Shown in pieces: positions 45,001 to 55,769 of a stretch of 64,000 nucleotides of DNA. The notes under the pieces are model-generated. The model did no database searches. It had not been told where the DNA came from and was given only the letters and a program-made list of their open reading frames with translations. Each line of letters starts with the position of its first letter. The first letter of the stretch is position 1. A program made the translations under genes and the position numbers. Origin of the DNA: Angiostrongylus vasorum (taxonomy: Eukaryota > Nematoda > Chromadorea > Rhabditida > Metastrongylidae); NCBI GenBank assembly GCA_018806985.1, contig JADANN010000415.1, forward strand, positions 62,001 through 126,000, in the 5' to 3' direction.

Positions 45001-45984
45001 TGGGCACTCAAAGCAACTTCTTAAAACATTATGCGAAAATTGAAACGGGGTAACACAGTGGCAGAAGTACATGGAAGGCAGTTAAACGATGGTTGCTTTT
45101 TGTTCATATCGATCTTGAGTTTTTGACAGCGCTTCTGGAAAGAAGTGATCTCCTGTTTAGAACGACCTTTATGATGAATAATGGTGGTAAAAAGTAACGT
45201 GCCTTTTCTTTTTTGATGCCCAGGAGGAACAAATGCCTCCAAAAGGTCCAGCTATTAGTACTTGGGCTGGGAAGTCGACATAAGGAACAGCTTAGCAGGC
45301 TTGGTTGATGCGCCAGGATTTATTGGGGAATGCAGAAAGAACCTCTCTTAAGATGTACCTCGGAAATGTGGGTGCAGCCTAAGTAGGATGAGAGACCCTT
45401 CAACATTATCGGACCCGTTGTAAAAATAGTATTCCAAGATGTCTTGCATGGTGGAATTGAGAGTAATTCCAAACTTGCTACCTTTTAGAAGATAAAGTGT
45501 CAGAGGTTGGACCGCATATGCTGAGTTATCAGAAACCAAATAAGCAGGAAAAGCGATACACACTCCCGACAACCTATATGGACAAAGAGCTTTTCGCGAC
45601 TGTATAATATGGCATATCAAGCAAATAAGAAGGAGAAACCATCGATCTAACGGTCAGTCTTCTTAAAGAAGATCTTGAAAGAACAATATGAAATTCCTGG
45701 TGTTACCGAACTGATAGAACTTACTGGGCTACTCCTATACGCTGCGCGGACCACCAGCGAGCCAGCCGATGGTGTATTTTGACCTTTTCAGCTTGTGCTG
45801 TGCACTCTATACCACTTTATGATTGACAGTCTCGCTACCAGTGACACCTATATGTATTGTGATGGTTTTGTGCGTGTGGCCGGTAATACACCGATAGGAA
45901 TCATTTTCTGTCTGGTGATTTATGTTAACACAGTGAATTATTTTTTCTACAGTTTTTATTACGAAATGATGACCTGTCCTCCCA
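45001..45984. other. 1 kb with weak open frames, unassigned
   Basis: Minus frames at 45021-45242 and 45348-45620 are open for 73 and 90 codons but start at non-ATG codons and show no recognised motif. They may be remains of an unidentified element. Nothing else seen. Confidence 0.35.
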
Positions 45985-46340
45985 ATGGTTTGCCTCCTCA
46001 TCGTGGGTGGGAGGTGTTCCAGGGTGTCGGGCTGTGATGTACAAGGGGGTTCATCCCACCAGCAGTGTCTCCCAAGCTGAGAAGGAGTACGACGTCACCA
46101 TCCGAAGCCTTGCTGAAAACAATGCAATTCTAATAATCGACACCGTCTTGGCTTCAAATTCTGGTCTCACATTTTGGCAAGTGGCCATCTGATCCACAAG
46201 GGCGGCGACTGCCTGGGGGTGGCTGACCCCGGGACTCCAGAAAACCACAATGGTTAGACCAGCTAATCTCCGGAGAATGAGAATTATGTTGCAAACCGCA
46301 GAAGAAGTGAAGGAGGTCTATCCAGGTATCCAAGTAATTG
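45985..46340 (+). mobile_element. Repeat C copy
   Basis: Head AATGGTTTGCCTCCTCATCG, centre CATCTGATCCACAAGGGCGG, tail TCCAGGTATCCAAGTAATTG. Confidence 0.75.
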
Positions 46341-46424
46341 ACAAATTGTAGAATACAAATATTGTGCTGCGCTTTAATTGGGGAAAAAGTTCTATTCTAG
46401 AATTAAAAACTTACTAGGTTGTAT

Positions 46425-46700
46425 CATCAATCACCTGTCAACGGGATTGATCTGGATAGCGGAATTGGCGTTGAACCCAGTTAAGCTGAAGTGTAGAACA
46501 AATCGCAATGTAATCAGTTTTTTATTTGCTGCCTATTCCTTCTTTCGTGACAGGGTATGCAGTGAAATATAACCGAAATGGTCGATCCCCACCGCAGATA
46601 CCTGCAGTCCGGAGTTTGGCAAATATCTCAACATCATTGTGGTTATATTTCACATCATGCCCTGCTATGAAAGAAGAATAGACAGTAAATAAAAAATTAA
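46425..46700. mobile_element. SINE-B foldback, tRNA part deleted
   Basis: Antisense start (AATCACCTGTCAACGGGATT), then TTTATTTGCTGCCTATTCC and GACAGGGTATGCAGTGAAAT. It turns directly into the sense end (CCACCGCAGATACCTGCAG, then CAACATCATTGTGGTTATAT). Confidence 0.7.
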
Positions 46701-46737
46701 CTATATTGTGATTTATTGCTCCCTATATCAATCCGTT

Positions 46738-46970
46738 GACGTGTCATTAATGATAGCGCCTATAGGTTAAGACACGGCTGACAGAAAAGGCGAAATGACG
46801 GACTCGCATGGTGTGGTGGTGAACGCGTTATCCTTCGGAAGGGGTAATATCGTGTTCGTTCCCAGCCACAGACACCAGCGGTCCGGAGTTTTGCGAATAT
46901 CTCAGCATCATTATGGTTATGTTTCACGTAATGCCCTGCCATTAAAAAAAAGAATGGGCAGTAAATCAAA
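46738..46970 (+). mobile_element. SINE-B, sense copy
   Basis: CGGCTGACAGAAAAGGCGAA, head CGCATGGTGTGGTGGTGAAC, box B-like TCGTGTTCGTTCCC, end CTCAGCATCATTATGGTTAT. Confidence 0.75.
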
Positions 46971-47251
46971 AGTGACCAGATTATTCATTATATTCAAAAG
47001 AGCCTACAAGTCCATAAAGGCTGGAAATTAGGTGTCATCGCGAGATGTTTGTAATACGGAGAGTTAACAGTATATAAAGCAAAGATTTTTGCAAAAACTG
47101 CAGTACAAAGAAGAGAACAAGGAGGTGCAGAACTATACTTGTTTTTCAAATTGTGCAGAGGTCCTGTTACTATAGATGCTTTCAAACAGTTGAATGTCAG
47201 AAACTAGAAATGAAGGCTGTTTTTCTTTCTCTTTCGATAAGTATTTTATAG

Positions 47252-47408
47252 ATCTTGGTATTGGCACACGGGAGGTACTTAGCAGGACTACATGTGATTC
47301 GGCACTCAATGATATCTGTCTGCGGCACGTGTCTTGTCGGCAGTTATGGAGTCTGTTCCGCACCAGCTGTGGAGTAGACCAGGACAACCGCTGCACCATG
47401 ACGGATCG
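47252..47408 (+). CDS. Exon encoding the start of GAS1 domain 1
   Basis: Acceptor TATTTTATAG, donor GATCG then GTTTGT. It encodes TCDSALNDICLRHVSCRQ and TSCGVDQDNRC, the first cysteines of a GDNF domain. Ends in phase 2, matching the next exon. Confidence 0.65.
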
Positions 47409-50400
47409 GTTTGTATTTGAAGCATCGTAGAAAAGCCTTGCCTAAAGCCTGTTGTGCCTAAAGCCTTTCAGAGATTTTAGACATGAAGTGACTCTTTGAA
47501 GAATTAATCCACTATGCTAACACTAGCTCCATTCTTGGAAATCGTTTTTGTTCAGTAAACAAAGCATTCAAGTAGTTTTTATCAGTGTTTCTGCCAAATT
47601 GCAAGGAACAGTTCAGATTTTTTGCTTTGTAGACCTCCTTCCTTTCAAAGGTTCCAACGAGTTGTGAGATTTTATATCGATACAAAAAATTTTGAAATTG
47701 CGCGGGTTTAGCGAAACATGTTGGCAGTCTTTCGAAGGACTTTCATGGACTGGCTTGGGAAAGTGTCATTGTGAATCGTCAAATTCTGATTGCCACTGGA
47801 TCCGTCTGCACACGAACTACAACAAGTGCATTCGTGAGTTCTCAATGCTGAATTCTCTTTACACTATTGTTAGTGATTCACAATGTTCACTTTTAATTTA
47901 TTGCATTTTGCGAGTTTTTCACGGCAGGGTATTTTTTGCGAAACAACCACAATGATGCTGAGATAGTTGCAAAACTCCGGACCTACATGGTGTGGTGGTG
48001 AAAGAGTTACTCCAAAAGCTAATAGCGCGTTCGTTCTCCATTTCGTTGCAAGGGGCAGTAAATAAAAAGTCAACATTGTGAATTTCAGCTATAGCCTCAG
48101 CTTAACTGGGTTCAATGCCGATTTGGGCTCCTCAGATCAATCCCGCTGATGGGTGATTGCTGATGGCAACGATCGATAGACCTAGTTGAGAGACAGGCGA
48201 AACGAAGGGACCCGCATGGTGTGGTGATGAACGCGTCACTCCCCGGAAAGGATAGTAACGCGTTCATTCCCCACCGTAGACGACTGCGGTCCGGAGTTTT
48301 GCAATTATCTCAGCATCATTGTTAATGTTAGTGATTCACGAAATGCAGCGGAGATAGCCTGTGAACTTCTCTGGGTAGAGGTATACAAGAGCATCATACT
48401 TTTCGAATGGGTTTTTTATTTTTTCTTGTTTTAACGAAAAGGTGCAAATATGTAACTCGCTGCTTTCTGCCGTGTGGACTGATGTCACGAACAGCCGTTC
48501 ATGATATATAGATAAATAAGGACTTTATTTACAGAAAGAGATGCTCTGTAACTTTTATGGGCATCCTTAGACACAACCTATTGTTGCTCTCCTGGATCTT
48601 CTATCTAACTCGACGCAGAGCTCTTGGAAATGTTTGCACGAGAAGAAAAACTAAGATTAATTCAACATCTATTCTTTCTTTGATAAGCTTACACAAGGTT
48701 GGTAAATAACTTTTTTTTACGGCTGACGTTTCGACGGTTTCGTTTTCATTAGAGCCGGTGATCCGAGTCGATGATCAACAGTTGTTAGTGTTCTCGAAGT
48801 GGTGTCTTCGCCGAGCAAATTTCTTTCTTCTTCGCAAATATTGTTATGCTTTGTACCAGCTTATAATGATACCGATTTCTACAGCATCGATTATCCAGAA
48901 AAACAGATTGCTATCACAGGACAATCACAACTATCAACAGTCAGCATCCTGCATAAAAAGGCATCACCGAGTGAGTATGGGCTCATAGACGCCATCTCGA
49001 GAACACGGACAACTGTGAACCATGGACTCGGATCATTGGCTATAATGAAGACGAAACTGTCGAAACGACAGCCGTAAATAAACATTATTTACCAACCTCG
49101 TGTAAGCTTATCAAAAAAATACACATTCATTAGTGATACGGGGTTAAAGGAAAGTCGGTTTTCAAATAAGACTAGTTCATCCCGACAGAGAGGATACACC
49201 TATCAGCTGGAAGAAAGCCACGTTGCCTCATAACTAACCGTACCTGGTTCGTAGCAGAATGGAGAATGGTTTTGTTAAAGATTCCCTCCGTTAGATCACA
49301 CAGAATAATGTAAAAAAAGAGACAATTGCTCGAAAGCTCTATCTTTGAGGCATGGAAAAAGTAGTAGTGTATTTCAGATGAGATTTTCAAATCGGGAGGC
49401 CGAATTTCGTTATTAGGTTTTACTGATCGTTCGAATTCGCATCGTCATCACCCACCACAATTAGTCACACTTGATCAGTCCAGTGACATTTGGGAGATGA
49501 CAACCACGGTTGCACCTGTACGTCCAGCTACTAAACGAACTACTACAATGACCAGCACCACCACTACGACGAAAATGCCAGCAACGGTAGCAACTACTAC
49601 CCCAGCCACCACCACTGCACGACCACCAACTACAACTAGACGGAGTGTGAAAGCGATGACCACATACAAACCTCAAGTTGAACAGACAACGATGGTGCCT
49701 CTGTGGAATCGGGGTCGAGCTGAAAATCGACCACCAATGACGACAAGCACACCACCACCGTGGTTCCAAACTAATTTGTCTGACCCATTATACCAACATT
49801 CAAATCAACAACGATATGTCGTCAAGCAAGCACAAGCTGACGTACACTATCGTCCACTTTTCGAGGCACAAGTGAAGACTACTCCAAACTATTATTACTA
49901 CTACACAACAGTTTCACCACGATGGGTGGATTCGCAGTACTATTCATCTACGCCGGCCGAGAGACTCCACATCCATTCATACGACAGCGGTCCGTCACGC
50001 GGAAAACAGCAGTCAACGGTAGAGGAAGAGCACTCCCCCAACGACGAATGGAATTTGAGGCAACCAAAACAGCTGACCAACCGACCGCAACCAACTCAAT
50101 CCTCGACGACAGGCTTCACACAGCGAGAATATTCCGCTCGTTCTTCGTGTCAGGACGCAATGGCACGTTGTGAAGCAGCCGATGAATGCCGTTGGCACTT
50201 AGGCGAGTTGCGTGTGAGGTGTGCGCCGAGCTCATGTCGACGGGCCGAATGTTCTGCAGCATTGCAACGTTTCGCAAGATTCGTGCCGTTCGCTTTGGTC
50301 GAATCGATGATGTTCTGTCACTGCTCGGCTGGTGATTCGCTGTGCACACAACAACAGGAAATCATTTATCCAAAGTGCCTTTATTCGACTTCGTCGACTG

Positions 50401-53400
50401 CTGTAACGTGTACGGAAGCCGTGCGGAAGTGCGACGAAGACCTTCGATGTCGGCACCTACGGCATTCTTTGGCTGCCAACTGTCCAGTGGGGCGCGATGC
50501 GTGCGCAAAAACATCACTAGATGAATGTAGACGAACTATCCTCAATGCGAGGGCTTCGGTCCTCGAACAACCGTGCTACTGTCCGTTGTCGGACGTGGAA
50601 TGTATGGGACATCAGCGAGTGATGATCCCAAACAACCCATGCATTGAAAAGGCAATGCTTGATTATTCTCGTCTTGTGGGTTACAACACAATCACAGCCG
50701 TGAAGACGGCAAGCATAGAAACAAATCGGGTTCTGGAGGACAACAAACAATCGGATGTCAAGGAAAGTTTCCAACCGTCGAGAACAAGAATCGTGGTCGA
50801 TAGTCGAGGAGTTATCAAATCTGGAGCTGATGGACACTCGAGTGCTAGGAGAACGGACTACGGGCTCGGAGGACAAATACGAATTCCATCGAATGTGGAT
50901 GCTCCCCGTGAACGATTTAGGGTTGAGAAATGGAAGAGTTCAGCGACAGAAATTGAGGTTCGGGCACCGGAGCCTAGAAACGGTGACTCAATTGAGACCA
51001 CATCGGTTACATCGACATTGATGACGACATACAAGAGGACTCACAAGGGAAGTAATGAAGGGTAAGAGCTCAAATATAGCGGAAATCTAGTGGTGTTTTT
51101 GTTCTTTTGTCGCAAAAAATAGTGCCGCTATTTAGAAAACGGAAAGAGAAGCCTCGTACTACGCTATCACCGGTGAGTACGGAGCCTCCGCCTCCTTGGG
51201 TGACGACGACCGAAAAGTTGCCTACTACCACAGTTCCGTTCGTCACTCATGCACCACCACCGAAAGGTCAATGTGGTTCTGTCATATTTATATTTAAAAT
51301 TCTGAAAGCTGGCTGGGAAAAAGGCAAAGCGAAGGCCTCATTGGTGCAACTGGTAACACGTGGGCCTCCGGAAAGGGTAATCACGCGTTCGAATCTGGCT
51401 TGAGGTCCAAGTTTCGGAAATATCTCAGCGTTATTGTGGTTACTCGGATACTTGGATATTTGAATACTTAGGTACTTGGATACTTGGGTACTTGGATACT
51501 TGGATACTTAGATATTTCAATACTTGGACAACTCGTCTTCATTGGTTGTGCGGACCCGAGCATTATTTCCCCTTTTTCGGAATTTTGCTAATTTAGCACC
51601 TGTGGTTCACTGGAGTCCCAATGTCAGCCTAGCTAAAATCTGTACCCAGGTCGCCACCACCAAAGGCAGTCGCCAACCTTGTGGATCAGAGGAATATTCT
51701 CCACCATGCGTCTAGTTAGATACCAGGACGATGGTGGATCCTGGTATTGGTTTACTCCAAGCTGGGCTACCTGATGAATACGCCGAACTCCTTCTCAGCT
51801 GGGGAGACTCTGCCAAGGGATGAATCCTCCCGCTGTATATCGCGGCCCGACACTCAGAAACATCGCCAAGCCACGGTGAAGTAGCAAACAGTAAACCGTT
51901 GGGAGTCATTGCGATTGTGTTTTAAAATTGTAATGTGACCACAGAATTTAGGAATAGAACGAGTTGGTCCTTCTGCCTCATATTTTTACTAGCTCATTAT
52001 AAAGCCCTTCTGTCGAACGCATGATAAAGAAAAATTTTAGCACAGTACATGGTAAAAATCTAATTTGTACATTTTAACACCATTTCTCATTCATACCTGT
52101 CTTGTGTATTATTTATCCAAGGATTTAGACCTCCACGTATCTTAAATCGTTGTTGTTCAGCAATATCTGTCACCAATGAACATTCTTCTAGTTTGGCCAT
52201 GGTCCCTCTACTCCATTAAGAACCTATGTTAAGCAGAGAGTATAGTGCGTCGAAAAGAGTTGCGAGCACGTCTTCATCAAAGTGGTCACCGAAAAAAAAA
52301 CGGCTAGATGGGTTTGGTGCCCACTCCACTGTTTTTTCTTGTTTATTTTTTTTATACATATGTCTTACCTATCTACTTACTTCACTTATGATGTGATATT
52401 GCGTGCTCAACTGGGTAATTGAGATATGCGGCGATGATATGAACTGTGAATTAAGATATGCTGCGGGTGCCAGCTGTATTTCAGAAGATATTGCATTACA
52501 AGAGCATCTTCCCTGGCGTAGCTGTGTAGAATCTGTGGTGGAAAGACTGCTTGTCCAGTGTCAAAAACCATTTAGCAGCATAATCTTACATGTGGTCCAT
52601 GACTAGTGGCAAAATATTTTCTTTTTGTTTGTATGACCTACTTTGGGTTAAGAAAAGTGCGTGATGTCCACTTTGAAGAAGCCTGACAATCGTGCCACAC
52701 ACGTTTTTGTAATGGTTCATACTGTTGATCGTCACTCTTCATTCGGAAAAAAACGTTTTCTTAATAATTACAATAATTAGAAAAATTTTGATGTATTACC
52801 GATAAGTTGACTATGGCTACGTTCTCGCCGAATAGAGTTCTAACCGCAAGGGCGCGTGTGACGCAGTGGTCGGAGGCGCCCTGCAATACACACGTGGAAT
52901 CGATCCTCACGCCCATGGCCCACCAAGACCTCCATCCCTCCTGGGTCGGGAAATTGGTACCAGACTTGTCTGGGAGGATAGCAGCGTTGGCTCGATACAT
53001 CGGTAGTGCATTCAATCACCTCCAAACGATGCTTAATGAAGTCGAATGCATGGCGCATCCCTCAGGAAGTGATGAACGCCGACAGCCAGCCAGCTACCTC
53101 TTGACCATGCGAGGCACACTGGGCGTTGTAGCAGACGGCGAGGAAGAATAGAGTCTCCTAAACTGCAGCCAGCTTAATCGGTAATAAGCGTGATTGCAGG
53201 GTTACAGAGGTGTTAGAGAGGAGTGAAAATGACGCGAAAATACTTCTGGTTCCGTTTTCAGAAGTCTTAGAATAAGTTGCAGAGTTTAAAGAACAAAGGT
53301 TTTGCGAAAGACTTATTGTGATTGATACTGCTTTTTTTTCATGGAAATTTGGTTTCATATGTTATGAGGCTTAGAACCATCCGCAGTATTTTTTCAGAAA

Positions 53401-54003
53401 TTCTTGATTTCAGAAGGATGTAGTGCGAAAGATGCTAGTGGACGAGAAATTTTCGCTCATATTGGATCTGTGATGCGGGTGAGCCTGTATCTGTCTAGTG
53501 TAATAGATGGCTTATATTTTACATGAAGTTATCTTATTAGAGCTAAGTATATAACATGAACCATATCTGTGAAGTAAAAGCTTCAATGTAGTGCGTTTCT
53601 TAGCATGCTTAGTGAATAGGTGTCTCTTTTATAGAAGTCCGGTCAGTCCAAAATAGTACAAGACTGAGTTTTTTACTGTAAAAGAGAGGATTCGCGTTTC
53701 CGGAAACTAACATTTATACATTGTGATCGAAAGTTTCAAGCAAGATATTCCCTCTCTAAACTCGTCTTTTGAAGAGATATGTGGATTGGTCAGCTCGATG
53801 TTCGTCATGGTGTGAGTGCATAGCTGAAGATGAACTTGTCTGCGAGAGGCTTCCTTGTCTTGAGGACGGGAAATGCGAAGCTCCTTTGGCTACAGTCGGT
53901 ATGTTAAGCTGAGCTTATAGGTTTATTCGGATTTTTGTGTGAGCAAATAGGTGCCGATTCTCCGCATTGGCTACGGATTTATTGTAAAGAAGTTTATGAC
54001 TAG
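47252..54003 (+). CDS. GDNF/GAS1 (GFR-alpha-like) domain protein, seven deduced exons, 5' end not found
   Basis: Deduced exons: 47252-47408, 47712-47833, 49378-51051, 51123-51266, 53414-53478, 53775-53898 and 53951-54003 (stop TAG 54001-54003). All six junctions agree in phase (2,1,1,1,0,1), and about 778 residues result. Three cysteine-rich GDNF/GAS1 domains are seen: TCDSALNDIC to NKCI (exons 1-2), SCQDAMARC to YPKCL (about residues 349-430) and TCTEAVRKC to NPCI (about 436-520). Each ends in the typical C-x-C ... C ... C pattern. A Thr/Pro-rich, probably O-glycosylated linker separates domains 1 and 2; a basic tail and a cysteine-rich C-terminus (CSSWCECIAEDELVC) follow. Such proteins act at the cell surface or are secreted, as GFR-alpha or GAS1 relatives; nematodes have several. 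The signal-peptide exon is upstream and unidentified. The exon 3 donor (GGGAA then GTAATG) is non-optimal. A GPI or transmembrane end was not seen. Confidence 0.8.
47712..47833 (+). CDS. Exon encoding the end of GAS1 domain 1
   Basis: Acceptor GGGTTTAG, donor ATTC then GTGAGT. It encodes SETCWQSFEG and GKCHCESSNSDCHW, then NKCI, matching the C-x-C and distal cysteine spacing of domains 2 and 3. Ends in phase 1, matching the exon at 49378. Confidence 0.65.
47895..48335. mobile_element. Two SINE-B copies in tandem, within host intron
   Basis: An antisense-to-sense truncated copy (about 47895-48065; GGCAGGGTATTTTTTGCG) is followed by a full sense copy (48070-48335; CCCGCTGATGGGTGATTGC, CGCATGGTGTGGTGATGAAC). 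Both lie in the intron 47834-49377 of the GAS1-domain gene. Confidence 0.75.
48721..48757 (-). ncRNA. Hammerhead-like motif, left arm of element E
   Basis: Minus: GGCT-CTAATGA-A-AACGAAACCGTC-GAAACGTC-AGC. CUAAUGA deviates at one core G, so activity is doubtful. Confidence 0.45.
49039..49076 (+). ncRNA. Hammerhead-like motif, right arm of element E
   Basis: Plus: GGCT-ATAATGA-A-GACGAAACTGTC-GAAACGAC-AGC. Stem II GACG/UGUC is retained, core positions are changed. Confidence 0.4.
49378..51051 (+). CDS. Large exon: Thr-rich linker and GAS1 domains 2 and 3
   Basis: Acceptor GTGTATTTCAG at 49367-49377. The frame is open across the whole exon, including 39 codons before the first internal ATG (49497), which argues that this ATG is not the translation start. 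The first part is a threonine-rich run (49500-49640), followed by Tyr/Pro/Ser-rich sequence, then two adjacent cysteine-rich domains (50140-50660) with CHCSAGDSLC and CYCPLSDVEC. After domain 3 comes a charged, Ser/Thr-rich stretch of about 130 residues. GC and codon use are coding-like compared with the surrounding repeats. Confidence 0.85.
51123..51266 (+). CDS. Exon, basic and Pro/Thr-rich
   Basis: Encodes PLFRKRKEKPRTT, then STEPPPPWVTTTEK and THAPPPK, similar in style to STPPPWFQTN of the large exon. Acceptor AAAAAATAG, donor AAAG then GTCAAT, phase 1 on both sides. The intron before it is about 71 bp. Confidence 0.65.
51297..51440 (+). mobile_element. SINE-B, sense copy in host intron
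   Basis: tRNA-like segment GGCCTCATTGGTGCAACTGG to CACGCGTTCGAATCTGGC, with the clearest box B of the family. Ends TCTCAGCGTTATTGTGGTTA. Confidence 0.8.
51441..51527. repeat. Tandem TACTTGGA-type array
   Basis: About nine imperfect units of TACTTGGATA/TACTTGGG in 87 bp. It is continuous with the adjoining repeat C and is its expanded tail in minus orientation. Confidence 0.85.
51528..51913 (-). mobile_element. Repeat C, inverted copy in host intron
   Basis: Starts (left) with TCATTGGTTGTGCGGACCC, contains CTTGTGGATCAGAGGAATAT and ends with the head complement ATCGCCAAGCCACGGTGAAG. Confidence 0.75.
52850..53092 (+). mobile_element. SINE-A in host intron, internal deletion
   Basis: Head GGGCGCGTGTGACGCAGTGG, box B GGAATCGATCC. 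The segment between ATACATCGGTAG and TGCATTCAATCACC is deleted and the tail is cut at GAACGCCGACAGCC. Lies in the 2.1-kb intron 51267-53413. Confidence 0.85.
53414..53478 (+). CDS. Small exon of GAS1-domain gene
   Basis: Acceptor TTGATTTCAG, donor CGG then GTGAGC. Encodes GCSAKDASGREIFAHIGSVM-type sequence. Enters in phase 1, leaves in phase 0. Confidence 0.65.
53775..54003 (+). CDS. Last two exons of GAS1-domain gene (intron 53899-53950)
   Basis: Exon 53775-53898 encodes YVDWSARCSSWCECIAEDEL and VCERLPCLEDGKCEAP, six to eight cysteines. A 52-bp intron (GTATGT ... AAATAG) precedes the last exon, ending RIYCKEVYD-stop. The acceptor at 53774 (CTTTTGAAG) is atypical but is the only one that fits phase and avoids upstream stops. 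Confidence 0.6.
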
Positions 54004-54734
54004 AACGATATGCAACAAGGACTTCCAGGAAATTTTTTCTGTATAGTCGCGAAGATGGGGCCTATCTTTAGTTAGTATAAGTAGAGATGTTGAAAAAAAG
54101 AGATGGGGAATTTCTGTGTGTCGGAGGTTTTTGGGCTACCGGAGAGAAATGGTACTGGTGGGTTATTACTGCGGAGCAAAGGTAATTATCATGCAGATTA
54201 ATAAAACGGTGAAGAAAACATTCGGAAGCTCTCGGAAATTTCGGAACCTCGGAAATAAGTTCGATTGGTTTGGGTTATTTGGAGAATGGTTCATTGCAAA
54301 TAACAAAAACATCGCTCAATGTATGAATAGGGTTCATTTATCCGATGTGAGCCCGTCGTCCCAGAAATTCCATCTCCGCATCGTTTCCACATCACCTTCT
54401 ATGAAGCAAGTAGACATCAAGTATTTTGAATGAGTAGGTAGTGTCTGCATTTAGACTTCGGCGAACGTCTATTTCTCCGTGACCGTGGGGCGTGTTTCTG
54501 CGAATCGAGCACGTTTATCTGCGATTTTCCAGAAGAAATGCCTGAACTCTATGCAGGTAAAGCAACACACTATTTATCGAATATAATTCAAACAATCATT
54601 GATTATTTTAGACAACGTGGCTTTTTACAATGTAAGAAAGGCAAAGTGAAGTGTAATGTAAAGAATTCTGAATTCCTAACGCTTTTAATTAAAGTCCAAA
54701 GATCGGTAAATGGATTCAGCTTGGACAAATAGAG
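54004..54734. other. 3' flank of the GAS1-domain gene, no further feature
   Basis: Likely 3' UTR and intergenic DNA. A candidate polyadenylation hexamer AATAAA lies at about 54199. The open frame 54116-54433 has no motif and is taken as chance. Confidence 0.45.
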
Positions 54735-55239
54735 GAGCAAATATCGAGGCGAATCATTCTACAGTGCCTACGAGTGCGAAGAGGCCACTAAAATCTCAGG
54801 GCAGTTCTAGGCTGCCTAAATCGCAAAAGACTAAGATGACGATCTGTACTTACAATGCAAGCATACGCTTGAATATGATCCCTGGATAGAAGACTTGGTC
54901 ATAGAAGGAAGAAAGATAAGTTACGACATCATTGGACTGGCTGAAACGAGAATAGGCCCCATTAAACGCCGTTCATGACACTGGAGAAGAACTGCTCCCT
55001 GGGAACATGCGAGAGTAAAAGAGTCAGCGGCGTTGGGGTTTTCTACAACAAGAGTTTGGCCATGAATATCAGTTCTTTTGAGCAATTAACAACCTAACTC
55101 GGACATTTACGGTTGAAGAGACGGAAAATAATATTGGTTTCGACAATCTTTGTTTATGCACCGACATCTAGCTATAATGAAGAAGAAATCGATGTGTTGC
55201 ATTTTAGAAGAGTTCTACAGAGAAGACCATACATTCTTT

Positions 55240-55769
55240 TTTTTGACTTCTTATTTACTGCCTACTCTTTTTAGCGGCAGGGTATGCGTTGCGAAATATA
55301 ACTTTAATGATGCTGAGATATTTGCAAAACTCTGGACCGCAGGTGCCTATGGTGGGGAACGAACGCTATTGTCCTTTCCGGGGAGTAGCGCGTCACCACC
55401 ACACATGCGGGTCCCTTCGTTTCGCCTGTCTCTCAGCTAGTTCTATTGATCTTTAAAGTTATATTTCGCAACGCATACCCTGCCGCTAAAAAGAGTAGGC
55501 AGTAAATAATAAGTCAAAATTGTGATTATAACTGCAGCCTCAGCTTAACTGGGTTCGTTGCCGATTTGGGCCCCCCAGATCAATCCCGCTGACGGGTGAT
55601 TGCTGATGGCAAAAGATCAATAGAACTAGCTGAGAGACAGGCGAAACGAAGGACCCGCATGGTGTGGTGGTGAGCGCGCTACTCCCCGGAAAGGACAATA
55701 GCGCGTTCGTTCCCCACCATAGGCACCTGCGGTCCAGAGTTTTGCAAATATCTCAGCATCATTAAAAAA
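55240..55769. mobile_element. SINE-B foldback inside RTE, 14-bp TSD
   Basis: Bounded by ACCATACATTCTTT at 55226-55239 and 55770-55783. The antisense arm (about 55245-55450) and sense arm (55455-55769) are near-perfect inverted copies over roughly 200 bp. This is the best delimited foldback copy, 530 bp. Confidence 0.85.

Larger units (their letters stand above)
48681..49113. mobile_element. Element E, complete foldback copy in host intron
   Basis: The 30-bp outer ends are inverted with one mismatch (TGATAAGCTTACACAAGG at left; complement of CCTCGTGTAAGCTTATCA at right). Each arm continues about 75 bp and carries a hammerhead-like core: minus at 48721-48757 and plus at 49039-49076. The 280-bp centre has no motif-bearing coding frame. 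It lies in the intron before the large exon of the GAS1-domain gene. Confidence 0.7.

Noticed and set aside
45021..45620. Two minus ORFs suggestive of an LTR retrotransposon
   Set aside because: No protease, RT, integrase or LTR motif could be named; only chance-level open length.
49497..49499. ATG as translation start of the GAS1-domain gene
   Set aside because: The frame stays open 39 codons upstream to a good acceptor, and two upstream exons complete a first GAS1 domain in matching phase.
49461..49769. Minus ORF rich in Cys/Trp/Ser or Val
   Set aside because: Antisense of the threonine-rich coding run; composition is a mirror artefact.
51441..51527. Independent microsatellite or CRISPR-like array
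   Set aside because: Units are about 10 bp without spacers and join repeat C directly; they are its tail.
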